Source: Ideonella sp.
GTDB taxonomy: Bacteria > Pseudomonadota > Gammaproteobacteria > Burkholderiales > Burkholderiaceae_C
DNA: 64,000 nt
Direction of reading: 5' to 3'
NCBI GenBank assembly: GCA_016721465.1
Contig: JADKIA010000004.1
Span: 372,001-436,000 of the forward strand
Made by a program: the position numbers and the translations under genes. Position 1 is the first letter of the stretch. Each line of letters opens with the position of its first letter. This document shows positions 24,146-33,099 of the stretch, piece after piece. The notes beneath the pieces are model-generated. The model saw only the letters and a list, made by a program, of their open reading frames with translations, was not told where the DNA came from and made no database searches.

Positions 24146-24727
24146 TTGAACCTGTCCACTTGGTCCCGCGCCGACCTGATCGGCGAGTTGCTCTCGCCAG
24201 CGCCAGACGCCGTCGAACTCGATGGCTCGACGCTGTGCGAAGCCCGCCCGGCCTACGCTATGGCCGACCCACAAGCTGCTCTCGTGGCCCACAAGATCGG
24301 TGTGGCGCGCGAGTTGCTGATGCGCGACCTGCACGCGCAGATGAAAGACGGCCCAATCATGGGCTCACCCCAGGCACTGCGTGACTGGCTGCGCCTGTAC
24401 TGTGCCAGCCTCGAACACGAGGTGTTCCTGGTGCTGTACCTGAACACCCGCCATGTGCTGATCGACACGGTGCCGATGTTCCGTGGCACCCTGAGCCAGA
24501 CGGCCGTCTATCCCCGAGAGGTGGTCAAGACCGCGCTCGCGTTCAATGCCGCTGCGGTCGTACTGGCACACAACCACCCCTCGGGCGACGCCGATCCCAG
24601 CCGGGCCGACGAGCACCTGACCCAGTCGCTCAAGAGCGCATTGCGACTGGTGGACGTGACCGTGCTCGACCACTTCGTCGTGGCCGGCGACCAGTTGCTC
24701 AGCTTCGCCGAACGTGGCTTGCTGTAG
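24146..24727 (+). CDS. RadC-like JAB-domain protein
   Basis: This 193-residue protein carries the RadC/MPN metal motif: HNHPSGDADPSRAD near residues 148-161 (H-x-H...D), with an upstream glutamate in the LEHEVF region. The first ~60 residues are a variable N-terminus. Such proteins are very common on plasmids and ICEs; they may be metalloproteases or nucleases, and the old link to DNA repair is doubtful. The start is TTG 24146, supported by GAGGAG and by the lack of a suitable ATG. Leader motif copy 4 and a hairpin precede it. Confidence 0.82.
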   Translation: MNLSTWSRADLIGELLSPAPDAVELDGSTLCEARPAYAMADPQAALVAHKIGVARELLMRDLHAQMKDGPIMGSPQALRDWLRLYCASLEHEVFLVLYLNTRHVLIDTVPMFRGTLSQTAVYPREVVKTALAFNAAAVVLAHNHPSGDADPSRADEHLTQSLKSALRLVDVTVLDHFVVAGDQLLSFAERGLL

Positions 24728-24770
24728 CGCCATGCACCGCGAGCGCGTCGCAACCGCCGCATCTCGAGCG

Positions 24771-25016
24771 TCACAGCTCGGCTTCGGCCATCAGCTCGGT
24801 CATCGTCATGTCCATCGCCCTCGCGATACGGACGATGGACAGGACCCCTGGGTTCTGCCCGCCGCGCTCGATGCTGCTCATGTACGAGCGGTCGATCGCG
24901 CTGCGATGCGCGAGTTCTTCCTGAGAGACGCCCTGCACCCGCCGGCACCGCCGAATGGCAGCGCCCAGTGCAACAAGCACCGGGTCGTCTGCGTGTCGGG
25001 GTGACGAGATAGGCAT
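24771..25016 (-). CDS. XRE-family helix-turn-helix regulator
   Basis: This 81-residue protein is essentially one HTH_3 domain: LGAAIRRCRRVQGVSQEELAHRSAIDRSYMSSIERGGQNPGVLSIVRIARAMDM. The order and the SSIERG motif are typical of Cro/C.-type regulators. ATG 25016 is chosen; the frame runs upstream but the extra residues look non-coding. A palindrome GGCAT-ATG-ATGCC at 25029-25041 is a likely autoregulatory operator. It may control the divergent small genes at 25239-25719. Confidence 0.85.
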   Translation of the reverse strand: MPISSPRHADDPVLVALGAAIRRCRRVQGVSQEELAHRSAIDRSYMSSIERGGQNPGVLSIVRIARAMDMTMTELMAEAEL

Positions 25017-25028
25017 GCTGGCATGGTC

Positions 25029-25041
25029 GGCATATGATGCC
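25029..25041. promoter_or_regulatory. Candidate operator for the XRE regulator
   Basis: GGCAT-ATG-ATGCC, 5-bp arms with a 3-base centre, 13 bp upstream of the regulator's start codon and within its promoter region. Confidence 0.5.
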
Positions 25042-25238
25042 AATCGCACCACGGACGATCTTCCACATGCCTGTTGCGGCGTTGACCAGACTGCGCATCG
25101 CCATGCACCGGCGCGCGCTCCCGCCCGCCAATCTGCGCCGATGTCCGCGCTCTCGGCGCGGCGCGCTGTTTTCAACCCCGAGGGGCACCTTGCTCCGACG
25201 GGACGGGCGTGCCCTTCGACTCAACGAAGGGAACCCCC

Positions 25239-25418
25239 ATGACACAGAGCAACGCACCGCGCTGCCCGATCTGCCCCGGCCATGGTGTGCCACTCGGCAC
25301 GCTGGGCCGGCTGCGCTGGTACCGCTGCCGGGACTGCGGGATGGATTTCAATCGCCCATCCGGCCGCATACCGGCTCAGAATCAACAACCCCGGAAAGAA
25401 GGAGCCCACCATGGATAA
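25239..25418 (+). CDS. 59-residue zinc-ribbon protein
   Basis: The pattern CPICPGHG...WYRCRDCGMDF gives two Cys-x-x-Cys knuckles separated by about 22 residues, a minimal zinc ribbon that probably binds nucleic acid or protein. The tail is Gln/Arg-rich. AAGGGA lies before ATG 25239. The stop codon overlaps the next gene's start region by 8 bp (25411-25418), so the two are likely co-translated. Confidence 0.65.
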   Translation: MTQSNAPRCPICPGHGVPLGTLGRLRWYRCRDCGMDFNRPSGRIPAQNQQPRKEGAHHG

Positions 25419-25719
25419 AACCACTGTGGCGAACCTGCTCGCACACGCCGAGCCGCTGGCCGCGCTGTCCATCGCGCACCTGACCCCGACGACACGCCAG
25501 AAGCTGGCCGACGACGATCTGTCGGTCAATGCCTACCCCAATGAAGTCGGCGGCTTCGTGTACGTCGGTGCGCCGAGCTACAACGTCCCGGCGGAGTCCG
25601 ACCTCGCCGCGATCTTCTCGGTCGCCGAGCAGGCCGGCATCGTCTGGCTGAAGTTCGACAGCGACGCAGCCATCGTCGACGGTTTTCCCGTCTTCGACGA
25701 AGACGCCGCTTCGACGTGA
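25411..25719 (+). CDS. DUF5983-family small protein
   Basis: This 102-residue protein matches DUF5983 in its order of landmarks: LSIAHLTPTTRQKL near the start, GGFVYVGAP in the middle and AGIVWLKFDSDAAIVDGFPVFDED at the end. Family members accompany plasmid and island accessory genes, some near CbtA/YeeV-like loci; the function is unknown. AAGGAG lies seven bases before ATG 25411. Confidence 0.7.
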   Translation: MDKTTVANLLAHAEPLAALSIAHLTPTTRQKLADDDLSVNAYPNEVGGFVYVGAPSYNVPAESDLAAIFSVAEQAGIVWLKFDSDAAIVDGFPVFDEDAAST

Positions 25720-25820
25720 ACGCTGTTCACTGAACCCCCGCGCCACCGACAGGTGGCATCGAGTCCCCCACAGGGTGTCGCGCCGCCAGGCCGACACCCT
25801 GTTTGCATTGGAGTCCTCAG

Positions 25821-25868
25821 ATGAATACTCTGCCCACGATATCCAGGGTCACGCCATGCAGAACGTGA
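25821..25868 (+). CDS. Possible 15-codon upstream ORF
   Basis: ATG 25821 is preceded by TTGGAG at ideal spacing, as in other island leaders, yet its frame stops after 15 codons (MNTLPTISRVTPCRT). It overlaps the start of the next gene. Either it is a coupled leader peptide, or one base has been lost and this is the true start of the 25856 gene (MNTLPTISRVTP joined to MQNVTLNLEQ). Confidence 0.4.
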   Translation: MNTLPTISRVTPCRT

Positions 25869-26527
25869 CCCTCAACCTCGAACAGAAGCTGTACGTCATC
25901 GCGTTCGACGCCGGCTACAGCTGCTTCGGTTTCGACAACGCACGAGACCACACGAACCAGATTGCCGAGCGGCTGGGCCAGCCCGAACTCGCCTTCGCGC
26001 CTGGTGATCACGGAACGCTCGACGGCTACCGCAAGCACGAGCAGGCGGTTCAAGCATGGGCCCGATCGGACCTGAGCCGGCGGACGTACTTCGACCCTGG
26101 CACCTCACCCGAATTGGCGGGTGTGCTGGAGGGTTGCAGAAAGTCCAACCGAAAAGTACGACTCGTTCTCGGTGACGCCAACACTGGAGAAGCCTGGCTC
26201 GACGAGTACGACGTGGTCGGAACGATCGGCAGGTCGGTTGGTTCTCTGAAGGTGCCGCTGCTGGTCGAAGCTGGCGAGTCGGGTGGTGGCGCCATCCTGA
26301 CAGCCTGTGTGCTGGCCGTGATCGAATGGGACAGCGGCCGTTGGCTGTTCAGGCATGCGGCCTACAAGCATCCGGATCTCGACATTCGTGCCACGGCCGA
26401 CGCCGCGCGCCCTTGGGTGGTCAGCCGATCACAGCAGGCTGTTGCGCGTTTCCAGGACATCGGCAAGGCCGGCGCCTACGTCGCGTTCATGCGTGGCGAG
26501 ACCATCGAGCCTCGGGTCTTCAGATGA
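25856..26527 (+). CDS. 223-residue hypothetical island protein
   Basis: The product begins MQNVTLNLEQKLYVIAFDAGYSCFGFDNAR and has a mixed alpha/beta sequence without a signal peptide or membrane segment. KLYVI-x-x-x-x-GYSC-x-GFD is a pattern I associate with an uncharacterised family of ICE accessory proteins; no activity is known. The stronger ribosome site belongs to the short ORF at 25821, so the start is uncertain and a one-base deletion may have removed the original start. Convergent with the sbcC-like gene. Confidence 0.65.
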   Translation: MQNVTLNLEQKLYVIAFDAGYSCFGFDNARDHTNQIAERLGQPELAFAPGDHGTLDGYRKHEQAVQAWARSDLSRRTYFDPGTSPELAGVLEGCRKSNRKVRLVLGDANTGEAWLDEYDVVGTIGRSVGSLKVPLLVEAGESGGGAILTACVLAVIEWDSGRWLFRHAAYKHPDLDIRATADAARPWVVSRSQQAVARFQDIGKAGAYVAFMRGETIEPRVFR

Positions 26528-26567
26528 CACCTGCCGCCTTGTGATGCGGCCGTGAAAGCCACCCCAA

Positions 26568-26593
26568 CCGCCGCCGGTATCAACCGGCGGCGG
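26568..26593. terminator. Bidirectional hairpin between convergent genes
   Basis: CCGCCGCCGGT-ATCA-ACCGGCGGCGG is a perfect 11-bp stem; the stop codon of the sbcC-like gene lies in its loop and first stem base. It can serve both convergent transcripts. Confidence 0.65.
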
Positions 26594-29059
26594 GCACGGG
26601 GTCAACAACCAGAGCGCCGGTCGTCACCATCGCGTCTAGGTCGATCACGGCATCGGCCATCGCCGTCAGCTCCGGCGTCTGCGACACGAAGAACTCCTGC
26701 TGATACCCGCCCAGGCGCAACACCTCGCGCTTCATCGCCATGAACATGCGCTTGCGGTCCGGATCGAGCGGGCCGTCGGCCTCGTCAGAGAACAGCGTCG
26801 CATAGCGTCGGCCCGAATGCTGCGCCAGGTACAGCGCCACGGCGCGGGTCAGGCACTCGTTGATCCATACCCGCTCGCCGCCGCTCATCAGGCCCATGCT
26901 CTTGCTCTGGCCCGATTCACCGTCATGAATGACGATGTCGAATCCTTCCCGTTGCTCGCGCTTCCCGGTCTCCACCAACGTGTGGATGGCCACCGTGAAC
27001 CGCGAGCCGTAGCAGGCCAACAGCAGGTCGTTGGCCAACCCCGCCAGCGCCGGCCCCGCATCGTCGATGGCCAGCGCGATCAAGCCATCGTTGCTCATGC
27101 ACTTTGCAAACAAGTTCCAGCCACCCAACTCGTCTTCGACGTCAGCGATGCGCGTCTGAACCTGGGAACACCGTGCCGCCAGCGCGACACCTTGCTGCGA
27201 CAAACCCTCCAGCGCCTGCGCGTCGCGAACGGCAGCCAGATGCGATTGCTCTGCCGCCGAGACGGCATTGCTCGCCTGAGTCAGCGCCCGCGCAGCGGCG
27301 CAAAGCTGCTCGTTGTCGAACGGCGCCGGCAGCGCGGTCAGCGCATGGTCGAAGCGGTCGAGCACGTCGTTCAATTGTTGAGACTGCCGTGCCAACTGGG
27401 TGGCGTTCTCCTGCTGCGATGTGCTGATCTGCCGGCGCTCGGCGCGTTCCTCGATGGTCTCAGCAGCGTCCGCCTGCGCACCACCTTGCGCCAAGCCCGC
27501 AAGCTCCTGTTCCACTTCGGTCAGCGTCGCTCGCGCCTGCGCCATTTCGGCTGCCCGCGCGGCAAGCCGGTTGACGCTTGATGCATGGCTTGCTGTCGCT
27601 CGGCCGCGGCGTTCGGCTGCTGCCAGCGTGGTCGGCGCTGCGGCAAGCGCCTCGCATTGCCCTCGCAAAGCCGCAAGTTGCCGCTGCGCACTCGTGCGCT
27701 CGTCCGCCAATCGGGCGATCTGTACCTTCGCGCTGGGGATCAGGGCCTGCGCCTCGCGCGCATCGCCCAACAGCTTGCACTGCCCCTGGAGATCGGTGCC
27801 GACACATGGCACTTCTCCGGCCAACCCGAAGCGATGCGCGAGTTCCTCGGCCCTCAGTGCAGCCTTGCCAGCCTCTCGTTCGATGCTGACCAACGTTTGC
27901 TCGGCCATGCGCGCGGCGGCTTGACATTGCGCCAGGCGCTGCACCTGTTGACGGCAAACCCCGGTCTGCGCCTCACGCAGCTCCTGCAGGCGTTCCACCA
28001 AGGGCTGGCGTGCGACGGCTCGCTGGACCTTGCGTTCTGCATCGAGCGTTACCAGGCACTGCCGCTTTGCCTGCAACAGCGCTTGCCGGCGACTGCCTTG
28101 CTGTTGGCGCCGGGTCGCAATCCGTTGTTCCAGGCGGTCGAGCCGCTGCGCCTCACCCCGACCCTGAAGCTTGAGCGCGTCCAGTGCCTGCTCACCAGCC
28201 TCGGTCGCAGACTTGCGCTCGACCACCATCTGTGCACGCCGTTCGTCCACCGTGCGCGATTGATCGCGCGCGGCCACCAGCGCCGCGTGCCGGGCCCGGG
28301 CGACCTCATGCGCCTGTTGCGCTTGTAGACGGGCGAGGCCGGCCTGTTCCGCACGATCCGGCGCATTCGCCTGCCGCTGTCGCTCGTTCGCGATCCGGGC
28401 ACGATCCTGGTCAAGACCGGCAAGCTCCTGGCGGATCGACGTGAGCCCGGCCTTCAGCAGCCTCACCGTGTCGTTCGCCTTCTGACCAAGCGCGCGGATT
28501 TCTTCCTGGCCGAGCAAGTCGGACAGCAAGCTCTTGATCTCGGCATTGCGGTAGGTGCTGAGCTGGCGCTTGCCCTGCGCCGAGAACGCCGAGGTGAAGA
28601 AGGTATCAGCGCTGCCGCAGATGCCTTCGACGCAGCGGTCATAGGTCTCCACCTTGCCATCGGAAACGGTGCCGTCGTCGAGCCGCACGGGTTGCCAGCG
28701 TCCGTCATCGCCGGGCAAGTGCAGAAACGCCTCGGTCCTGCGCCGCCCGTTCAGCCGGATCACCACCTGCGAGCGATAGCTTCGACCCTCATGTGCCCAG
28801 GTGAGGTCCTTCTCGCTCTCGGGCAGGAACACATGCTCGTAGTAGGAAAAGCCGCCCGGCCCCGCCACCGAGGCGCGTGACGGCATGGTGAGGTACGGAT
28901 GTTGTCCATCACGGTGGTCTTGCCGCGCCCGTTGGCGCCGGCGATGGCGATCAGTTCGGCGCCGTCTGCGAGTCGCTCGAAGTCCAGCATTAGGGTGTCG
29001 AGGCCCAGGCCATCGCGGATGCCCCGAAAGCCTTTAAGGGTGAGTGAAAGAGGTTGCAT
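26580..29059 (-). pseudogene. SbcC-like SMC-type ATPase, frameshifted near its N-terminus
   Basis: ATG 29059 starts MQPLSLTLKGFRGIRDG and reaches Walker A GANGRGKTT near residue 45. About seven codons later the frame is lost near 28895-28902. The rest, in another frame, covers ~765 residues: long Gln/Arg/Ala coiled coils, then the ABC signature LMSGGE, Walker B LFSDEADG and a D-loop. Restoring four bases at an ATCC repeat would give DNIHPYLTMPSR, which fits related SbcC-type proteins. Total length is compatible with ~827 residues once repaired. A real mutation or a base-call error are both possible. It follows the SbcD-like gene. Confidence 0.75.
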
Positions 29060-29148
29060 GTTCGTGCTCGATTGGGAAGGCCACACCAGTCTCTCGCGGC
29101 ACAAGCGCTCTGCAAGCCCGCGCGCAGGCGCGCAGGCGCGGAGCGGCG

Positions 29149-30471
29149 TCAGGCTGGTGCGGTTGCCTCGGATTCGACGGCGACCAGTGATTGCGTGGCA
29201 TCGGCGGCGAACTCGACTCGGTTGCCCGGCAGCAGTCCACGCAACGCAAGCTCTGCGATGGCGTCGGGCGTCTCGCTGGCCAGCGCTTCCAGGCATCGCA
29301 ACAGCGGGCCCGGTTTGGCCTTCGCGACCTCGGCCCAGACGCGGACCTTGTCGGCCAGGTTCGCCATCTGCGAAATCCCTGCTGCCCGAGAGCGGACCAC
29401 CGGCACGATGCGGCCCTCCAGTTGCACGTCCGCAGCCGCGGCGAGTTCGCGCTGGATCGCACCGCGATCCACTTCATGCCGGTCTTCGTCTGCGACCGTC
29501 CACCGCACCCGAACGAAGGCTCCAGCGATGTGCTGCTGTGCTACCGCTGCGCGCAAGGCATCGAGGTCAGGCTTGCCGTCGAACACGATGTCGATGGTGC
29601 GGCGGGCTGGTGTCGGCACCAGGGTGCAGGTTGCACCCCCGGCCGTCACGTCCCACATCAGGAACCCTTTGTCGCCATCCTCGCCGTGGTGAAACCGTCC
29701 GACCGATCCCGGATAAGCGATGCACTGCTGACCGCCAACGCCGTCGACCTGCCACAACTGGTGCCGGTGAATGTGACCAAGCAACACCGCCTGAACTCCG
29801 GCGGCGAACAGGCTGCCCGTCGTGAACTCGTGATCGAAGCCCGCCATGGGCACCCCGTGCTCGGTGATGCAGCCGAACACGGTGCCATGGGACACCGCCA
29901 GGGTCGGTACATGCTGCGTGCGTGCCGCACGGTTGTTCGGTGCGAACCCACGCAGCAGTTCGGCCAGATGGTGGCCGACCGCTTCGGCGGCGGCGGTCGC
30001 ACCCACCTGGGCAGCCACCACGGCCTTGTTCACCGTGGGCACGCACGAGAACAGCGCCAGCATCCCGGTCGGCAATTCGTCGAAGCGCCAGCCACTCGAC
30101 GCGCACCACTGCCCGTCCTGGATCAACGCCGCCTGCTCGATCCGATCTGCGACATGAACCGGATGCCGTCCGCCCAGCAACCGGAACACGGCCAACGTGC
30201 CCGGCGGCTCGTGCGAGAACGTGCCCTGCAACATCAGCACCGGGCAGTGATCAGCCAGCCGCCGCACCTGAGCCACCAGGCGTGCCGCCGAAGGCGAATG
30301 CAGATCCAGCGCATGGTCGGTCGAATCCCCCGAAATCACGGCGACCTGAGCCTGTTGCGCAATCGCTTCGTCAATGGCTGCGGCGAAACATCGGTCGGCC
30401 TCGACGAGGTTCTTCGGCCCGTAGTGCAGGTCCGAGAAGTGCGCGACGCGCAGAGAACGCGCGACGGTCAC
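29149..30471 (-). CDS. SbcD/Mre11-like metallophosphoesterase
   Basis: This 440-residue calcineurin-type phosphoesterase has the metal motifs SDLH (~14-17), GDSTDH (~48-53), VSHGT and GHIHRH (~242-247). The usual GNHD motif reads GTFSHE here, which may alter activity. Its partner is the SbcC-like ATPase downstream (frameshifted in this sequence). An SbcCD pair degrades hairpins and protein-blocked DNA ends. The gene starts 4 bp before the stop of the upstream Gp3-like gene, so the genes form one operon read from 31727 leftwards. Confidence 0.82.
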   Translation of the reverse strand: MTVARSLRVAHFSDLHYGPKNLVEADRCFAAAIDEAIAQQAQVAVISGDSTDHALDLHSPSAARLVAQVRRLADHCPVLMLQGTFSHEPPGTLAVFRLLGGRHPVHVADRIEQAALIQDGQWCASSGWRFDELPTGMLALFSCVPTVNKAVVAAQVGATAAAEAVGHHLAELLRGFAPNNRAARTQHVPTLAVSHGTVFGCITEHGVPMAGFDHEFTTGSLFAAGVQAVLLGHIHRHQLWQVDGVGGQQCIAYPGSVGRFHHGEDGDKGFLMWDVTAGGATCTLVPTPARRTIDIVFDGKPDLDALRAAVAQQHIAGAFVRVRWTVADEDRHEVDRGAIQRELAAAADVQLEGRIVPVVRSRAAGISQMANLADKVRVWAEVAKAKPGPLLRCLEALASETPDAIAELALRGLLPGNRVEFAADATQSLVAVESEATAPA

Positions 30472-31727
30472 GCCACACCTCGGGCGGTGGCGTCAACCTT
30501 GTCGAGAAAGCCCGACGGATCGTTGCGATGTCGCTCGATGTCATCCCACGCACGCCGGCGCCCGTGGGGGTTGAGCTTCCAGCCAGGCCCCCAACGGCGG
30601 TCGGCATACGCACCGTAGGCCGCACCGGGGATGCCCAACCTGTCGGCGAATGCCAGCACCTTGGCCAAGGTCGGCTCGCCTTCGCCGCTCCCTGTCGGTT
30701 GCGCGACCTCCCCAACGCGTGGGGCTTCGTTCGTCACTGAGCTGCGGTCCTCGAGCACCTGTGCCGCGCGATGCGCCTGGACGATGGCCGTCTCAACGTC
30801 TTCGTTCTCGCGCAGCAACTCCGCCACATCCACCGGCGCCTCCAGGTCGATGATCCATTGCGGCACGCGCGCTGGCCTTCCCTGCTCATCGATGCGCGCC
30901 ACCTGCATGAGCTTCTTGCTCAAGTAGAACGGCGTGCGCTGGCTGTCGAGGAACCCCGAAATGCGCCCGCCCCGCAGGAAGCTGATGGTCTCGAACTTCT
31001 GGATCGCAGCGTTCATCGCATAGAAGCTGCTCGTGTGCAGTTCGAAGGCACTGAGCGAACGGATGCCCGGCACGAAGAACAGGAAGCGACCGCTGAGGTT
31101 GCACTGGCCGGCCTGGTATTCGCGACAGGCTTCGGGCTCACAGACCCCGCCGTTGTCCTCGCGCAGCACGGTCTTTCGGCCACCGAACAGCCGCAACGCT
31201 CGCTTGCCACCGGTGTCCAGCGGCACGGGCGCATGGCACTTGCAGTGGCGCACCCGCCCGTCCGGCGAGTACTCGGACCAGTAGCGGCGCTCGCTCGCGC
31301 CCCACGCGGCGAGTTCGTGTGGCATCACCGTCTGCCAATGGTCAGACGGAAACACCACCGGGAAGCGGTACAGATGCCGTCCCTCGCCCCGATCCTCGCC
31401 GTGGGTGTCGAGCAGTTGCTGTGCGAGTACTGGATTGCCGAAGTCCTGCGACCGCACGGTGAACCACGCCACGTTGCGCGGCACGAGCGGGTTGCGCAGT
31501 TTGGGCAGAGCCTCGGCCAGCAAGCGCTCGATCTGATCGAACGACTCGCCGGCAGCGACACCTCGCTCGTAGATTTCGCAGGCGCGGGGATGATCGGCTG
31601 CCGTGCGGGTGAGAACCTTGATGCCGGCTCGAATCTTCCCGGCAGTGGGAATGCGGGGCGGCGACTGGCCGAGGACGGTGGCGATGGAAGACGGGCCGCC
31701 GTGGACCGTGACGATGGCGTTCGCCAT
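30468..31727 (-). CDS. Gp3/recombination-directionality-factor-like zinc protein
   Basis: This 419-residue protein has a central cysteine cluster CKCHAPV...CEPEACREYQAGQCNLSGRF, followed by FFVPGI and an ELHTSSFYAMNAAIQKF segment, matching the 'hydrolase or metal-binding' / Gp3-like family common in ICEs. Phage Gp3-type proteins steer integrases toward excision; that role is only inferred here. The C-terminal ~60 residues may form a separate helical domain (KVLAFADRLGIPGAAYGAYA). AAGGAG six bases upstream supports ATG 31727 over the Met five codons earlier. It overlaps the sbcD-like gene by 4 bp. Confidence 0.65.
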   Translation of the reverse strand: MANAIVTVHGGPSSIATVLGQSPPRIPTAGKIRAGIKVLTRTAADHPRACEIYERGVAAGESFDQIERLLAEALPKLRNPLVPRNVAWFTVRSQDFGNPVLAQQLLDTHGEDRGEGRHLYRFPVVFPSDHWQTVMPHELAAWGASERRYWSEYSPDGRVRHCKCHAPVPLDTGGKRALRLFGGRKTVLREDNGGVCEPEACREYQAGQCNLSGRFLFFVPGIRSLSAFELHTSSFYAMNAAIQKFETISFLRGGRISGFLDSQRTPFYLSKKLMQVARIDEQGRPARVPQWIIDLEAPVDVAELLRENEDVETAIVQAHRAAQVLEDRSSVTNEAPRVGEVAQPTGSGEGEPTLAKVLAFADRLGIPGAAYGAYADRRWGPGWKLNPHGRRRAWDDIERHRNDPSGFLDKVDATARGVA

Positions 31728-31878
31728 GTAGTGCTCCTTCATGAGTCGGGGTGAGGACTCATGCTCTCGCGCAATGCCGTCGCGTCAAGGGCTGAACATG
31801 CTGCACACGCGATGGGGCGCGGCGGAACACTCAACGTCCGCGCATGACCGCATGGGCGTTCGCTCCACCCGTTACTCA
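31728..31878 (-). promoter_or_regulatory. Leader with hairpin before the Gp3-like gene
   Basis: ATGAGTC-CTCACCCC-GACTCAT (minus strand, about 31737-31760) is a perfect 7-bp stem ending a few bases before the AAGGAG ribosome site. It fits the leader pattern of other island genes. Confidence 0.45.
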
Positions 31879-33093
31879 CTACCCGGATCGTCGTGCGGTC
31901 GCCTCCGGAAACGGGGTCATGACATCGGTCGTTCGCCACGACCAGACCGCCGGTCCCGCGCCGCCGATGGCCGCCTCCTTCGCCTGCCGCTCCTTGGAGT
32001 CCATGAACGGACTGACGACGTGCAGCGGCACAGCCTGCGACCCGCTGTCCAGCAGCAAGGCGTTCGGGAACGCAACATCCCTTCGCGCGTCGTACCGAAG
32101 CGGCTTGATGAAGCGGCGATGCGCCACGACAAGAGCGTCGATCAAGGGCAACTCATGTATGCCCTCAATAGGAATCCACTGCGCGCTGGTCAACATCATG
32201 CTGGCGGCGTCGATTTCATAGGTGTGCTCGCGCCTTGCTCGGATCAGCGCCGTGATGACCAGTCGCACCTTGTGCCCGGTGTCGGCGTCCCTCGCCTCGA
32301 ACAGCGGCGCGAAAACACGCAGCATCCGCTCCCACGTCTTGCTCGCCACGAGGAGCGGCGCATCCGGCATGTGTTTAATCCACACGCGGCTGCCCAGTGC
32401 CGCTGAATCGACCGCCTTGAACTCACCGAGCACGATGGCCAGCGGGGCTTGTGCATCGTCCGCATTGAGCACTGCAAGCTTGCTCCGACGCCGCTGGGCA
32501 GTCTCGAAGCGGGTCATCTCGCTGAAAGGTTCGGGCACGTACAGGCGGTCGGCCAGCGCCACGCCCTTGACCGTCAGGTCTTCGGCCGCCTCCTGCAAGT
32601 ACTTGTGCAAGACGCCCTGGCTGCGCTTGCCCTCCATCGCCGGGCTCCAACGATTGAACCCGGCGCGCTCGAACAGGTAGTGCGTCAGCGCGCGCAGGCT
32701 CATCCGCCGCCGCACCACGCCGACCTCGGCCACATCGCGTGGCTCGCTGCGTGCAACGGCCCGGCCAATGGTTCGCACCCATGGGAAGTCCACCCGCAGT
32801 TCGACCTTGCCGAGTTCGCGCTCGAGCACCGCCTCGCCCATCAACTCACCCAGCCCGGACTCTTGCGGGTCGGGTTCATACGACGAGCACCCCGGGTGAT
32901 GATGTTTGCCAGTGTCCGGCATACGCTTGACGACGTATTGCCGATGCTTGGCGACGTACATCTCGACGCCACCTGGCACGCACAAACATCGCGGCCGCTC
33001 CTGGGTCTCGTAGACACCTGACAGTGCGTCCTGCAGCCGCGGATCGTCGACCGCCAGCACGCCACCCTTGATTGCCAGCCGCTGGTTGTCCAT
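31879..33093 (-). CDS. DUF1173 family protein
   Basis: This 404-residue protein has the N-terminal pattern CLCVPGGVEMYVAKHRQYVVKRMPDTGKHHHPGCSSYEPD, a Cys/His cluster that defines DUF1173. A PD-(D/E)XK-like stretch (IVLGEFKAVDS) lies in the middle. The family occurs almost only on ICEs and plasmids; the function is unknown. It precedes the Gp3-like gene in the same direction and follows the degenerate integrase by 6 bp, so these form one long minus-strand operon or two linked ones. Confidence 0.8.
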   Translation of the reverse strand: MDNQRLAIKGGVLAVDDPRLQDALSGVYETQERPRCLCVPGGVEMYVAKHRQYVVKRMPDTGKHHHPGCSSYEPDPQESGLGELMGEAVLERELGKVELRVDFPWVRTIGRAVARSEPRDVAEVGVVRRRMSLRALTHYLFERAGFNRWSPAMEGKRSQGVLHKYLQEAAEDLTVKGVALADRLYVPEPFSEMTRFETAQRRRSKLAVLNADDAQAPLAIVLGEFKAVDSAALGSRVWIKHMPDAPLLVASKTWERMLRVFAPLFEARDADTGHKVRLVITALIRARREHTYEIDAASMMLTSAQWIPIEGIHELPLIDALVVAHRRFIKPLRYDARRDVAFPNALLLDSGSQAVPLHVVSPFMDSKERQAKEAAIGGAGPAVWSWRTTDVMTPFPEATARRSG

Positions 33094-33099
33094 CGGCGT

